A DNA stretch of 64,000 nucleotides, taken from NCBI GenBank assembly GCA_000818945.1, contig KN805416.1, positions 124,001 to 188,000 on the forward strand, in the 5' to 3' direction. Positions within the stretch are counted from its first letter, which is position 1. The number at the start of each line of letters is the position of its first letter. The translations under genes and the position numbers were made by a program. Under the pieces are notes generated by a model. That model was not told the origin of the DNA and ran no database searches. It saw nothing but the letters and a program-made list of their open reading frames with translations. This DNA comes from Schizochytrium sp. CCTCC M209059 (taxonomy: Eukaryota; Sar; Bigyra; Thraustochytrida; Thraustochytriidae). This document shows, one piece after another, positions 40,801-49,821 of the stretch.

Positions 40801-42451
40801 TGGAAAAGGTTTCCGGGGTTCCCGTCGACTTTCCCGATGGAGAAGGCGGTTCGCGCTCTTCTTGCGTCGACGTGGAGCGCAGGAGATTGAGAGAGGAGTC
40901 ATCGGCGCCGAGCGAGAATTGACCCGGCAAACTAATAGACATCTCCACGCTTGAGACAGTCTTGCTCAGTGGAGCGGGCGTGATTGTCGAGCGGCTCGAA
41001 ATTGAGGCGGAGTCATCTTCGTTGTCATCCTCGCTGATCCAGTCGGCGAGATCGACGGCATTGGTGAGCTCTTGGCGCGAGATGCCCAACTCGCGGCTCA
41101 CGAGGCCAAAGATGGCTTCGTCTGACATGGGGCCATCATTCGTCACGCGTTTGGCTGCATCGGTTTTCGGGATGATGATGCGACCTGTGAGGCGAAAGAG
41201 GGACATGAAGGTGATGCGATTGAGCCGAATGAGAATGCGCAGCAAGAGTTCCTCGCGAAGGCCAGGGAACTCACTAAAGAGCGGACCCAAACAGTTTTTG
41301 TGAGTTATGCACAAGATCGTCGTGTCTTCCTCAGCAGTGGCAGCAGCAACCGTTTTCACGGGGAGCTCCAGAATGGCAGAGAGTAGCTCCGAAAGTCCGG
41401 TTACGTTTTCGTCCCGACCCAGAAATGCGCCTTGCTGGCCCATGCCCGGCGCGGTGGTTGCCGCATCGGGAACGTCGGTTGACGAACCTTCAAATCTGTA
41501 CGAAGATGAATTTGCAAGCGCTGCTGGGAGCTCAACCCGCATAGCGCCCGAAACGACCACGCCGAAGCGTGCCTCGGGCAGGTCTTCACCCGAATCGAAA
41601 AGTTTTTCGCCCGCACTGAGCTCAATGCGCTCGACGCGAGCACAGATGGCACGGAGGATCTGATCGGGGAGCCAAGAAAAGATTTCGGTTTTGCGGAGGC
41701 ACTTGATAAGGTCCGCGTCCTCGTCCATTTGGAACTGCTCGTCGAGCATTTCGCCGACTTGGCGCTGAGTGAAGGAAGACATAACACCAAAGCGGCCCGA
41801 GCCCCCACTTTCGGGTCCCGCGCCGAGTTTGATTTGGCGATTGCTCCTCGGTGGTTCGGCGTAAATGGAACGCAGACCATCGCCATGGCGCGTCGCGGCA
41901 GTCACCCACCGGTATCTGCGTCGTTCTTTGAATGTATCGACGGCAGCCTTGATGGAGAAGCGTTCCTTGAGCTCGCGGTACTTGCGCTTGGCGCGAGCAA
42001 GGTTGCCCTCGCGGTCCAGACGCCGGATAATCTGCGAAGAGACCTCGTCACCAAAGGTACCCCCGCCGAGGCCCTCGACGGTTGTCATTGAGGAGGCGCG
42101 GCTCGCGTCTGTAAGAGGTGGCGGACGGTCGGGCATGGGGCTACTGCCACCAGAGGCGGACGTGCTTTTTCTGCTCTTGCTAAGCTCGTTGCTGCGGAGA
42201 AGGAATTTGATGACGATTGAGAGCACGGCGACGATGGCCAAAATGGCGACGAGGACCCCGAACCCAAATCCAGACTCATTCCACCGCGAACGGGCGACCT
42301 CTGCCGCCACCGCCAGAGCATCCGCCGCCTTGCTCGGCGCCTTGCCCGCCGTCGCCTCTTCGTTCATTTCGGGCTCGGCCGCCGTTGACGGCAGAAAGGT
42401 GTTCGTCGTCAGCGTCGCCAGCGTCGTCACCACCACGGCCGAGCGCGCCAT
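37811..42451 (-). CDS. Neuropathy-target-esterase-type patatin phospholipase with cyclic-nucleotide-binding domains
   Basis: A 1,546-residue PNPLA6/7-like lysophospholipase. Order seen: an Ala-rich N-terminus, a membrane helix at residues 61-86 (GFGFGVLVAILAIVAVLSIVIKF), a basic Ser/Pro-rich linker, three cyclic-nucleotide-binding-like domains (about 255-450, 580-720 and 730-870, with RGETFGHLSLLTG and YGRGALIGEVSFLTEEP signatures), and the patatin domain from about residue 1040. GGGGARGMAHISVL forms the oxyanion loop, GTSIG carries the nucleophile Ser (residue 1081) and DGGYTNNLPADI the Asp (1335). An acidic insert of about 120 residues (EEEEQDDDDEDVEGDGEGEEEEE) splits the patatin domain between these two, which is unusual. 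NTE enzymes sit in the ER and hydrolyse phosphatidylcholine and lysophosphatidylcholine. ATG 42451 is the first; the frame upstream is a GCAC repeat. Confidence 0.93.
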   Translation of the reverse strand: MARSAVVVTTLATLTTNTFLPSTAAEPEMNEEATAGKAPSKAADALAVAAEVARSRWNESGFGFGVLVAILAIVAVLSIVIKFLLRSNELSKSRKSTSASGGSSPMPDRPPPLTDASRASSMTTVEGLGGGTFGDEVSSQIIRRLDREGNLARAKRKYRELKERFSIKAAVDTFKERRRYRWVTAATRHGDGLRSIYAEPPRSNRQIKLGAGPESGGSGRFGVMSSFTQRQVGEMLDEQFQMDEDADLIKCLRKTEIFSWLPDQILRAICARVERIELSAGEKLFDSGEDLPEARFGVVVSGAMRVELPAALANSSSYRFEGSSTDVPDAATTAPGMGQQGAFLGRDENVTGLSELLSAILELPVKTVAAATAEEDTTILCITHKNCLGPLFSEFPGLREELLLRILIRLNRITFMSLFRLTGRIIIPKTDAAKRVTNDGPMSDEAIFGLVSRELGISRQELTNAVDLADWISEDDNEDDSASISSRSTITPAPLSKTVSSVEMSISLPGQFSLGADDSSLNLLRSTSTQEEREPPSPSGKSTGTPETFSKDEVSPLSLPGSATASQQRRRAHDSRRPLVHIVKLSAGKEIIDVSSEAALYVVIKGGLEVLVGERGNDAKSRREHCFRRGETFGHLSLLTGAWSDWYLGRNSLQSAESVWVRASPTDKETVVARVAQSDYYELIDKFPAIIVKKAENIATHLSDVIRMIDLTTTWRHLVAGENLVEEGETCNELFVVLHGRLRGTRSKKTRMSAFQNVDREYGRGALIGEVSFLTEEPMPESVTALRSTQLAVLPKAAMLAVMAVFPQVVFHMGRTMSRSLMQPFSQTSTTRAGVTSSVVAIVPASPSAPVDLFLHTLSATLKTMGSSVETLNSDMVERMAEERKLGVGNVISAPLSPLEQLILLTWLSEAEDTSDIVFYQADPWSEPEPSWWSKLCIAQADLVLYVANAADGPEITPLERKLASVNTNARKELVLLHIDSGRRDMTELPSNTRDWITNRGDLQHHHHIRFHPNRMDAYGRSGYFDVEHFKSDFRRLSRWLIGESVGIVLGGGGARGMAHISVLRCLEEMGIPVDFVAGTSIGAFLGAVYAMKCDTLLLHKLLGKFATSMASVWEKVSDLTLPVVSWFTGGNFNRGIIQFLGATRIEDLWLPYFCMTTDLTDSNEIAHRNGSLWRYVRASMTLVNFMPPVCDVIEEEEQDDDDEDVEGDGEGEEEEEAGEKNERKHGKDGKDDSTFSSTFDSVTSMLPPNDGGDFQKPDGADGVGDQLGSDEQVQSAQPASSLRQRRSVAKRNGEQDSAKPEISAWTVDNEAQDETSFRKRGLKKTKKVVHYLCDGGYTNNLPADIMRRYLGPQATVIAIDVQGSWQFAGADYGAELSGWGYLFRWLNPFVETPAIPTSSDIQTQLAYISSVKQGSTGQVDKKVLGSAYTRRYGGLEPSSNPSLRECIDLYLQPPVDDVSTLEFARSAEIQERAYKYARPKVQAWLDDLRRNNASKYRCITWSPVSKSSAARPSRKDKKGSGLRASALTLRRTGSWTQKANVDTLP

Positions 42452-42540
42452 CCTGTGCTTGCCTGCCTGACTGACTTCGCAGGTGCTTGTGCCGCGCCTC
42501 GCGGTCGCCTTCCGCCCGCGCGTACGCCCCCACGCCTCCA

Positions 42541-42592
<52 letters not shown>

Positions 42593-42593
42593 C
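42541..42593. repeat. (GCAC)n, about 13 units
   Basis: Perfect CGCA tetranucleotide run in the presumed 5' leader of the NTE-type gene. Confidence 0.95.
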
Positions 42594-42949
42594 GTCGCGC
42601 GCGGCTCTCCTAAACTGGTCTGGCCCAGCTAGATCGAGTTCCGTGTTTGCCTCGCGCTCGCTGCGCCTCGGCTCCACGCGAAGCTCAGAAAGAGCCACGA
42701 GCCCACACTGCGGTGTGGCTGCGGTAGTGGTGTGGTATTAAGGCGGCGGAGCTGCGGTGCCCCGCGAAGCCCAGCGCGACGTCAGCGTCCGTCCGCCAAC
42801 AGCGACCACGACGGAGACTCCATGTCGTGCGCCATGACAACGAGGAATTGAGCGCCGACCTGACTGTTGGTTGTACGACGGAAAATCGTAAGTGACGAGT
42901 ATGTGTTGCAGAGATGAGACTCTTCACGGACTGGCTGGCAGCTTCAAAT

Positions 42950-43012
42950 GCGGTGCGATGCGATGCGATGCGATGCGATGCGATGCGATGCGATGCGATG
43001 CGATGCGATGCA
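42950..43012. repeat. (TGCGA)n pentamer array, about 12 units
   Basis: Perfect GATGC/TGCGA pentamers read directly, ending in CAAGAAGG. Confidence 0.95.
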
Positions 43013-43202
43013 AGAAGGGGAGCAAGTGCTCAAGGAGCGGGATAGTCTGGCAAGATGGCAGGCTCATGTAGTGGAATCTTCCGAGAGGGACAAATGTGAT
43101 CATTTTCTGAAGACGGACGCGATGAAAGGAGCAAAGACACGAATATGTTCAACGTGGTATGCAGAACGAAGATAAAAGAGGTAAAATAGGACAATGACGA
43201 AG

Positions 43203-44351
43203 CTAGGTTTCGCAGTAAGGCTTGAGTGTTGGTGGCGTGCCGTGCTCGCGCACGTATGCTGCAATCTCATTGCGGTGTTTCCAGTCTTTGCAGGTGTACT
43301 CAACCGCGCAAGGCGTGCCCTCGATACAACTACAGCTTCCACGGTCCTCGTTGGCGTCAGCCACGGTGTCGGAGCGGTTCATGTCTTCGCGGAAATGGGG
43401 GAGATTCTGCAGCGGAACACTAGCTCCGGACTGTTTGAGCAAATGATTGTCGAGGAGCTCGAGCTTGGGTAAACGTGTGTGCAAAAGCGAAGCATACTCG
43501 GTTCGTGTTTTGGTGCATTCTTGAAAAGGGTTTTCGCGGAAGTCGAGCTCGCGCAGGCCTTCGAGCCTAGAAATGGTGGCCACTACAGCGTGGATGTCCG
43601 TGAGCTCGTTTTCCTGGGCCGCGAGCGCGCGAAGATTCTTAAGCGCGGAAATAGACGCAGGCAGAGAAGTCCATCCGCAGCCATCGGCAACGAGACGCTG
43701 CAACGTACCAGCGAGAGGCTGGAAGTCAATAGCGGAGTTGTCACTCGTCTGAATGTAACTAATGTCGAGTATCGCAAGTCTCCAGAGCCCATGAAGATCG
43801 AGTCGCGAGGCGACACTTGCACTTCCGAGGCTGAGCTTTCGCAGCCAGGGGAGCCCAATGCGCATGGGCTGCTCTGCAGATGGGGTCGCATTTTCAGTCA
43901 GATCGAGCGCAACAATGTGATGGCGGCCTGCAGCCGGCGGCGGGACGACTTGCATGACGTCGCATGCAGCATCAAGTACGCGGATATTCCGAGGCATTTC
44001 GCGGGGCGTAGCCTCCGCAAGAATACCTTGGATCTCCTCTTCGGAATCGATTTCTTCCTCTTCGAGTTCTTCGATTGCGAGGTCTATGTCCGCGAGATCT
44101 GCGTCGACCAGCTTGAGCCAGGGATCATGTGCTGCAGCAAAGGCGTTCAGAGCTTCGATCATACTGCTTGCGTCAGGCGCGCTTATACTCCCTTGCTCTT
44201 CTCCTCGGCTTTCGTCCGTTGCGTCGTCGCTGTCCGCTTCATCTTGTGCGCTGAGAGCTTTTTCCGCACTTGTTTCTTCGATACCATAGACCTTTGCAAT
44301 CTCAGCAAAGTGCTCGGCCTCGAGCGCGCTCACCGACGAGGCGGCCCCCAT
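43203..44351 (-). CDS. Leucine-rich-repeat protein, possibly N-myristoylated
   Basis: A 382-residue protein starting MGAASSVSALEAEHFAEI, which fits an N-myristoylation signal (Gly2, small residues, Ser6). Residues 30-140 are acidic (EELEEEEIDSEEEIQ). From about residue 150 to 300 come irregular LRRs: HHIVALDLTENA, WLRKLSLGSASV, LWRLAILDISYI, TLQRLVADGCGWTSLPASISALKNLRALAAQENELTDI, LEGLRELDFRENPF, with a cap like LKLELLDNHLL. The C-terminal 50 residues contain five cysteines (CSCIEGTPCAVEYTC) and may bind metal. Probably a membrane-attached interaction protein; no orthologue is recognised. Codons upstream of ATG 44351 are open but do not resemble protein and would hide Gly2. Confidence 0.75.
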   Translation of the reverse strand: MGAASSVSALEAEHFAEIAKVYGIEETSAEKALSAQDEADSDDATDESRGEEQGSISAPDASSMIEALNAFAAAHDPWLKLVDADLADIDLAIEELEEEEIDSEEEIQGILAEATPREMPRNIRVLDAACDVMQVVPPPAAGRHHIVALDLTENATPSAEQPMRIGLPWLRKLSLGSASVASRLDLHGLWRLAILDISYIQTSDNSAIDFQPLAGTLQRLVADGCGWTSLPASISALKNLRALAAQENELTDIHAVVATISRLEGLRELDFRENPFQECTKTRTEYASLLHTRLPKLELLDNHLLKQSGASVPLQNLPHFREDMNRSDTVADANEDRGSCSCIEGTPCAVEYTCKDWKHRNEIAAYVREHGTPPTLKPYCET

Positions 44352-44860
44352 GGCCAAATTGTTTCGCGCTGAGAGCACCTGGTTGTGCACATGCTGCCTG
44401 CAGCTGCCGGGACTCGGAAGCGCAGGGAGCACGGCCGCTGACCTGCCAATGCAGACATACAAGTAAAGAAACCGAGAAGAAGCGTCCCCGTCTCGCTATG
44501 TATGACCCAGGCAAGCCTTGTTTGCTTGCCCGCCTATTTTGCCTACTAATCCTGGCGCGAGTCCATCTTTTCTCGCCCCTCGTAACGGAACGTGGGCTCG
44601 GCTGTCAGCCTGCTCTGAGAGCGCAACATCGACGAGTCTCCAGCTTGAAGCTGGTCTGACAAGGAGGATCTTTCTCCTCGGGCCGGTCTCGCTCCTTTAT
44701 CGCCAGTGCCGCCTGGCTGTTGACCGAGACCCGCGAGGGGCGAGTCGCGGCGCCGCTCGCAGCCAGCCAGGAGGCGTCTTCGGGTACGGCACAGCTGCGT
44801 CGCCCGCGACCCTCCTGGCGTCTGTCTGCGTCTGTGTACGTTCCCGTTTCGTCCCTTCGC

Positions 44861-44909
<49 letters not shown>

Positions 44910-45766
44910 GCGATCATGTCATCACTGTCATTTCACCGCCCCGGCGGGCCTCATGGATTTCACTTGCCTCGCTACTTACCTTCCCCTCCCGCGACCACCG
45001 AGCGGCCAGGCCTCGCGCCGCGCCTCCGCCTTTTTCTCCCGCCCGCCTGCGCGGGAGCGAGCGGCGAGGGCGAAGGCCGGGCGGGGCGGAGCGAAGGCCT
45101 GGCCGCTCGACCGTCGCGGGCGGAGGAGAGAGAGAGAGAAAGGCGTGCAGGTAAAGCCTGCCTTTCCTTTCCTTTCCTTTTCCCTTTCCTTTCTTTCCTT
45201 TCCCTTTTCCTTTCCTTTCCTTTTTCCTTTCTTTTCTTTCCTTTCCTTTCCTCTCCTTTCCTTTCAAGTTTTCCTTTCCCTTCCTCACCATTTTCCTTTC
45301 TTTTCTTTTCTTTCCCTTCCTCTCCCTTTTCTAGGCGCCTTGGCGCTGTTAGTGGAAGGCATTACTAGATGACGTAGGAGGGAGGCTAGCTATTACATTT
45401 CATGTTGTCTCATCCCTCGCGATCGCGACGATCCGGGCAGGACTCGAGAAGCAGATCGCGAACGCAGACGAGAAGCAGAGCAGCAGGTACGAGTGCGGCG
45501 GGCAGTACGCGCGCGAGGGCGCGGGGGGAGGCGGCGGCGCCCAGGAGGCGCGCGGCGCGCGGAGAGTCTTGGCGGCGGCGTCTGGCCTGGGTTCCTTTTG
45601 GAGGGGAGGATGGAGGAGGAGGGGAGGAGTGAGGATGATGATGACCGGGATGGCGAAGCTGAGAGAAGAGGAGAACGCTGACGAGGAGGGCCGAGCGATG
45701 GTCGTGTACGTGGCGCAGCAGAGCGACAGCAACAAGGACAAACAACAACAACAACAAGAATACAAG
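44352..45766. other. 1.4 kb divergent spacer with polypyrimidine arrays
   Basis: Holds (TTTC)n at 44866-44908 and a long TTTCC-type polypyrimidine tract at 45165-45335, plus GC-rich flanks with artefactual Arg-rich ORFs. A CAACAACAACAAGAA leader directly precedes the ACBP start. No gene is supported. Confidence 0.6.
44866..45335. repeat. (TTTC)n and (TTTCC)n polypyrimidine arrays
   Basis: An 11-unit TTTC run at 44866-44908, and 170 bp of C/T-only DNA with TTTCC period at 45165-45335. Confidence 0.9.
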
Positions 45767-46045
45767 ATGTCGGACGACCTTGACACGAAGTTTAACCAGG
45801 CGGTGGAGCGCGTCAAGACGGAGAAGCCCAAGGAGGGCGTCGAGCTCACGAACGAGGACAAGCTCAAGGTGTACGCCCTGTACAAGCAGGCCACCGTCGG
45901 CGACGTCCAGGGCTCGCAGCCGTGGGCCGTCAACTTCGAGGCCCGCGCCAAGTGGGATGCCTGGAACGCCGTCAAGGGCAAGGACTCTGAGACCGCCAAG
46001 AAGGAGTACGTCGAGGAGGTCAACCGCCAGCTCGGTGAGCCGTAA
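45767..46045 (+). CDS. ACBP: Acyl-CoA-binding protein
   Basis: A 92-residue single-domain ACBP that carries long-chain acyl-CoA in the cytosol. It has the family features: DTKFNQAVERVKT, DKLKVYALYKQATVGDVQGSQP (binding of the CoA head through Tyr and Lys) and AKWDAWNAVKGKDSETAKKEYVEEV. Length is typical (86-92). ATG 45767 follows a CAA-rich leader; upstream in-frame codons are rejected because ACBPs begin just before the first helix. It lies near LMF and the NTE-type phospholipase, in keeping with lipid trafficking. Confidence 0.95.
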   Translation: MSDDLDTKFNQAVERVKTEKPKEGVELTNEDKLKVYALYKQATVGDVQGSQPWAVNFEARAKWDAWNAVKGKDSETAKKEYVEEVNRQLGEP

Positions 46046-46353
46046 GCGATTTCTCTCCCCAACAACAACAAGGTAAAATCAAAAAGAAAAGAGAAGCGCA
46101 CAGCACGCTACGAGCCTCGCGAGCACAAGATTAGTTGCACACACCACCACATACAAGTTCGCCTCGGCGATAGTTTGGATTGATTTATCTCTCGTTTTCA
46201 TTTGCTCTCACTCCCCTTTTCTTTTCGTTTGTTTCTCTTGGATCATCCTAAAGTTGACATAATTCTGCTTTCAATAAAGTGATACGTGGGCGTGCTGCCA
46301 AGATTCTTCTTTCTCTCTCTCTCTCTCTCTCTCTCGTTACTTTTTGTTTTTTT
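46046..46353. other. Convergent 3' spacer with poly(A) signal
   Basis: AATAAA at about 46274 may end the ACBP transcript. A (TC)n run lies at 46310-46334, just after the stop of the opposite-strand gene. No gene is supported. Confidence 0.55.
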
Positions 46354-49038
46354 TCAGTCGTCGGCCTTGGAAAGGCGCGCTTTGTCAAAGCCCTGAATCG
46401 ATTGCAGCAAGGGGTTTCCGCGAGGCTTGGGAAGCTCGTTGTTCTTACCCTGATTTCCACCATCCTGCTTGAGCGCATTGATCGACTGTAAGAAGGCTGG
46501 CGGGCAATTCCTTCCCGGTCCCGACGTGATCGGGTGCTCCTTCTCCTCCTTGAACTCAGTCTCGCCGACGCTGGCTGCACCTGTATCAGAGACTTCGTCG
46601 TCATCGGAATCATCATCGTCAAACGAGGTCGGCTTTGGCTTCAAAAGAGTCATGTGCGCCTCCGTGACGGCACCCGGGCGCATTTTGCCCATGAGAAAGG
46701 CGTAACGCTCTTCTGTGTCCTCGGTCCAAGGCTCTGACTTAGCCCAAGCGAGCAGACCAGCCTGGTCGAGACGAAGAAGGGAGACATCCTTGAGCTTTTT
46801 CAGCCACCATGGCTGTGTGAGACGCACCTTTGAGATGGTATGGGCTTGCAGCACACTCTCTAGACCCTCCAAAAAGGCGCGAACGTGCTCTGGCTCGCCC
46901 ACATGGCGACGCACGAGTTGCTCGTACGGCCCGCCCTCGACCAAGAGCACGCCACTTATGTCGCTCGTCTCAAAGGTCCGCTCATAGGTCCGCGACAGCC
47001 TCTTGATTGAGACCGTGTCCTCCAAGTACCCGTCGCGCTGTAGCTTGGCAAGCATTGTCTGCAGCGGAGAAAGCGCCTTTACTGCTCCGGGTCCGCCTCC
47101 CACCCCACCGCTGCCACCGCGCTGAAGATTGAGAATCATGTTGCGGCTCTCGGCGAGCTCTGCACGTAGCTTGCGAATCTCCTTGTCCCACTTTGCACGT
47201 TCGTGCTCATGCGCAGCGCGAAGAGCATCGAGCTCCTCTGCAGCAGCCCCCTGCGCGCTTATAGACTGCGACAGAGAACGAGGCGATGTCCCCGATGGGT
47301 CCGAAGTGTCTGCATCCACCACAGCTGCGTCCGGGGCCGCTGCGGTGCCCGCTGCCGAGGATCCCGAGTTGACACGCTGCGCTCGGGCTGCAGCCGCAGC
47401 TGCAGCGGCGTGGGATGCCGCGTTCCAGGTCTCAGGGCGAGCGCCGGAAGGCGTCAAAGGGGCCTTGGAAGAATCCTCCTCGACAATAAAGAGTGTACAG
47501 TCGTCGTCGATCATACGGTCGGCCCCCAAGAGCTCTTCTTGAGCCCGAGAAACCTTGGTGTATTCGCGCTTCAAGACGCGGCTGAGCGGCGAGTCGGACG
47601 TCCCCGAAGAAGTGGGCCGCGTCATGCGAACGACCCTGTTGAGCCGCAGCAAAAAGGAAAAATTGAGCGGAAGGTCTGCATCATCAAGCTCACGATGAAT
47701 CTGGTCGCGCACGGCAACGAGCGACATCTCAGGGGAAACAAAGAGACGTCCAACTGAAGTGCCTTCGCTCCCTTGTCTTTTGTCCATGGCGCGCACGACT
47801 TCGATCTCGACAGCGCCTTCGCCAAACGGCGGCGGTGGGGGCGGCGGAGCCATGGGGCCAAGGCCAGCAGGTGAGCCCATGGTGTTCCGTGTTGATCCCA
47901 TTTCGTTGCTCACATTGGCTTGATCTGCGAGCATCAGATTATCACCGAGCACGGCTCCTCTCTGAAATGCCTCGATCCAATCCAATCGCTCTGAAGGTGA
48001 TGTTGCAGCGAGAACAAGCGTGTAGTTGTGTTCAACAGAACGAATGTGAAAGCAACAGTCTGCTGACAGCTCCTCGTCAAGAGAGGCCTCATCGACGTCG
48101 CTGGGGAGACCATTTACAACTTGTGCTCCGACGTCAAGGAAAAAGTTCCCCTTGGCGCGCTTGTCTTCATCAGTCTCGAAGTAGCTCAAGAGGTTTCGAA
48201 AGAGCACGAAGTATCGACGCTTCCAGTTGCGCCGGCTTTTCACGGCAAGTTTGTAGAGAAAGCCTTTGGTGGTCTCCGAGGCAGCACCTTGGCTGGCAGT
48301 TTGCTCCGACGGACCACCGCCCGAGGCAAAAGACGCGAGGCCTCGTTTGGATGCAAGCATGTCGGTCGTCTTGGACTCCGCTTCCTGAATGTGCACGAGC
48401 GAGCCAGAAGCCATGCTGAATGAGGGCGCGACGACGTTCTGCGCGGCGGCTGCGCTCGCGCGTACTGCGTGAATCACGCGGGCCAACCCGCAGACCCAGA
48501 GCTCCTTTTCAGACTCGGACTCGGCCGAAATGCTGAGGGTTCCATTGCGTGTGATAATGTCAAAGCAGTGTGAGCGTCCTGAGAAGGAGGCATCTCGGAT
48601 ATAAGTATTTGGCGAAAGAAGAAGCTGACCTTTTGGCTTGGTATCTCCTTGCTTTGCAAAATATGTGATGCCATGGTCGGCGAGATAGAAAGCGCGCGTT
48701 TTCCAAGACTTTCGCACTCGCCCAGCTCCCGTACATCCGAACGGAAGCTTCGCAAGGTTGCCTTTGAGCTTGACTTGCCGGAAGGTGGACCCCGACTGAC
48801 TGCATGCCTTGGCAAGCGTGCCAATGAGGTTGAAGAGGTCTTCTGCCCGATAGCTTTCAGTTGTCTTGTTCATGAGTTTGAGAATGATCTCCTCGGCTCC
48901 CTGAATTTGCGATGGCCCAGACTCTGTTACTGCGGCATGGAGTACGGCGTATTCGTCTTCGAAGATGAGCTTGGTCTCTGCAAGATGCATCAGTACGCCG
49001 AGGACGCCATTGGCCTTGTAAAAGTTCTTGGTGGACAT
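46354..49038 (-). CDS. Double PH-domain protein with proline tract and C-terminal WH2-like motifs
   Basis: An 894-residue protein. PH domain 1 spans about residues 85-190 (VKLKGNLAKLPFGCTG..WKTRAFYLADHGITYF..GLARVIHAV), and PH domain 2 spans about 260-375 (TKGFLYKLAVKSRRNWKRRYFVLFRNLLSYFETDED..WIEAFQRG). A polyproline stretch follows (APPPPPPPF, about residue 405), then a beta-rich region (420-510), an Ala/Ser linker, a coiled coil (EELDALRAAHEHERAKWDKEIRKLRAEL), and a helical domain (640-770). The tail is acidic, with two copies of an LLQSI-type motif (PAFLQSINALKQ and NPLLQSIQGFDKARLSK) resembling WH2 actin-binding motifs. Together this suggests a phosphoinositide-recruited actin regulator; that function is inference. 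ATG 49038. Confidence 0.8.
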   Translation of the reverse strand: MSTKNFYKANGVLGVLMHLAETKLIFEDEYAVLHAAVTESGPSQIQGAEEIILKLMNKTTESYRAEDLFNLIGTLAKACSQSGSTFRQVKLKGNLAKLPFGCTGAGRVRKSWKTRAFYLADHGITYFAKQGDTKPKGQLLLSPNTYIRDASFSGRSHCFDIITRNGTLSISAESESEKELWVCGLARVIHAVRASAAAAQNVVAPSFSMASGSLVHIQEAESKTTDMLASKRGLASFASGGGPSEQTASQGAASETTKGFLYKLAVKSRRNWKRRYFVLFRNLLSYFETDEDKRAKGNFFLDVGAQVVNGLPSDVDEASLDEELSADCCFHIRSVEHNYTLVLAATSPSERLDWIEAFQRGAVLGDNLMLADQANVSNEMGSTRNTMGSPAGLGPMAPPPPPPPFGEGAVEIEVVRAMDKRQGSEGTSVGRLFVSPEMSLVAVRDQIHRELDDADLPLNFSFLLRLNRVVRMTRPTSSGTSDSPLSRVLKREYTKVSRAQEELLGADRMIDDDCTLFIVEEDSSKAPLTPSGARPETWNAASHAAAAAAAARAQRVNSGSSAAGTAAAPDAAVVDADTSDPSGTSPRSLSQSISAQGAAAEELDALRAAHEHERAKWDKEIRKLRAELAESRNMILNLQRGGSGGVGGGPGAVKALSPLQTMLAKLQRDGYLEDTVSIKRLSRTYERTFETSDISGVLLVEGGPYEQLVRRHVGEPEHVRAFLEGLESVLQAHTISKVRLTQPWWLKKLKDVSLLRLDQAGLLAWAKSEPWTEDTEERYAFLMGKMRPGAVTEAHMTLLKPKPTSFDDDDSDDDEVSDTGAASVGETEFKEEKEHPITSGPGRNCPPAFLQSINALKQDGGNQGKNNELPKPRGNPLLQSIQGFDKARLSKADD

Positions 49039-49141
49039 TCTCGCCGAGTCAGCACGAGGAGGGGAAGGGAGGGAGGGGGCGATGCTTGTCGCCTCTGCGC
49101 ACGATGCAAAGCCACGAGCGCCCAGACCGGTATCTGCGCGC

Positions 49142-49177
<36 letters not shown>

Positions 49178-49821
49178 ACAACACTCCGCGCCGTCCTTTT
49201 GCTTCTTCTTTCTTCGCCTACTTCGAATTTGTTCTCGTAGTTTGGCAGACCTCAGTCAGCTAGCCAGGTCCTGGGATTGATTGTCTGACTACGAGTCCAC
49301 TTTTGCGCTCTGTTTATTATAGTACGTATGTCTGTGTGTATGGCGAATCCACTTGTAAAGCTGGCCGCCGATAAGACCCATTTATTCTTGCTTCCGGAAA
49401 CTTTCCATACGTCCAGCGCGGCGGCTGCTGCGACAATTAGAATAAATTGGTGCCCGGCGGGAACCCTGCGTCCGAAGATAAGCAATCATGCGTGCCCAAA
49501 GCTTGCCGAGACCTCCTACTACTACGAGCAAAGAAGGCTTGGTCAAGTGAAACGCCGCGAAACGAGATATCCGTTGCAAATTTGCGTTGCGCAAACCGCG
49601 TCACTTTTCTTTTTCTTTTTCATTCCATTCATTTCCATTTCTTTCGACGTAGCCCTCGTTTGCTCTGTGAGCACGCATTCGTTCTGCCTGACGAAGGACT
49701 GCTTGCGAGCGCGAGGCTCTTTTTTTCTGCACTCTCGAACAAGGGGCAAAAATTGCAATTTTTTGATGCGTGTATTCTGGTTATATCACTACTCATCGTA
49801 GTTGGATACGATACTCAACAT
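49039..49821. other. Spacer between two minus-strand genes
   Basis: Holds a (GGAGCA)n array at about 49138-49175 near the PH-WH2 gene start and an AT-richer stretch at 49580-49800. No gene is supported. Confidence 0.55.

Larger units (their letters stand above)
42452..43202. other. Spacer upstream of the NTE-type gene with GCAC and TGCGA repeats
   Basis: A (GCAC)n array at 42541-42593 lies about 90 bp upstream of the NTE start, and a (TGCGA)n pentamer array of about 12 units at 42950-43010 lies further away. No gene is supported. Confidence 0.6.

Noticed and set aside
42451..42589. N-terminal RACVRACV extension of the NTE-type protein
   Set aside because: It is the translated GCAC repeat and begins at GTG, not ATG.
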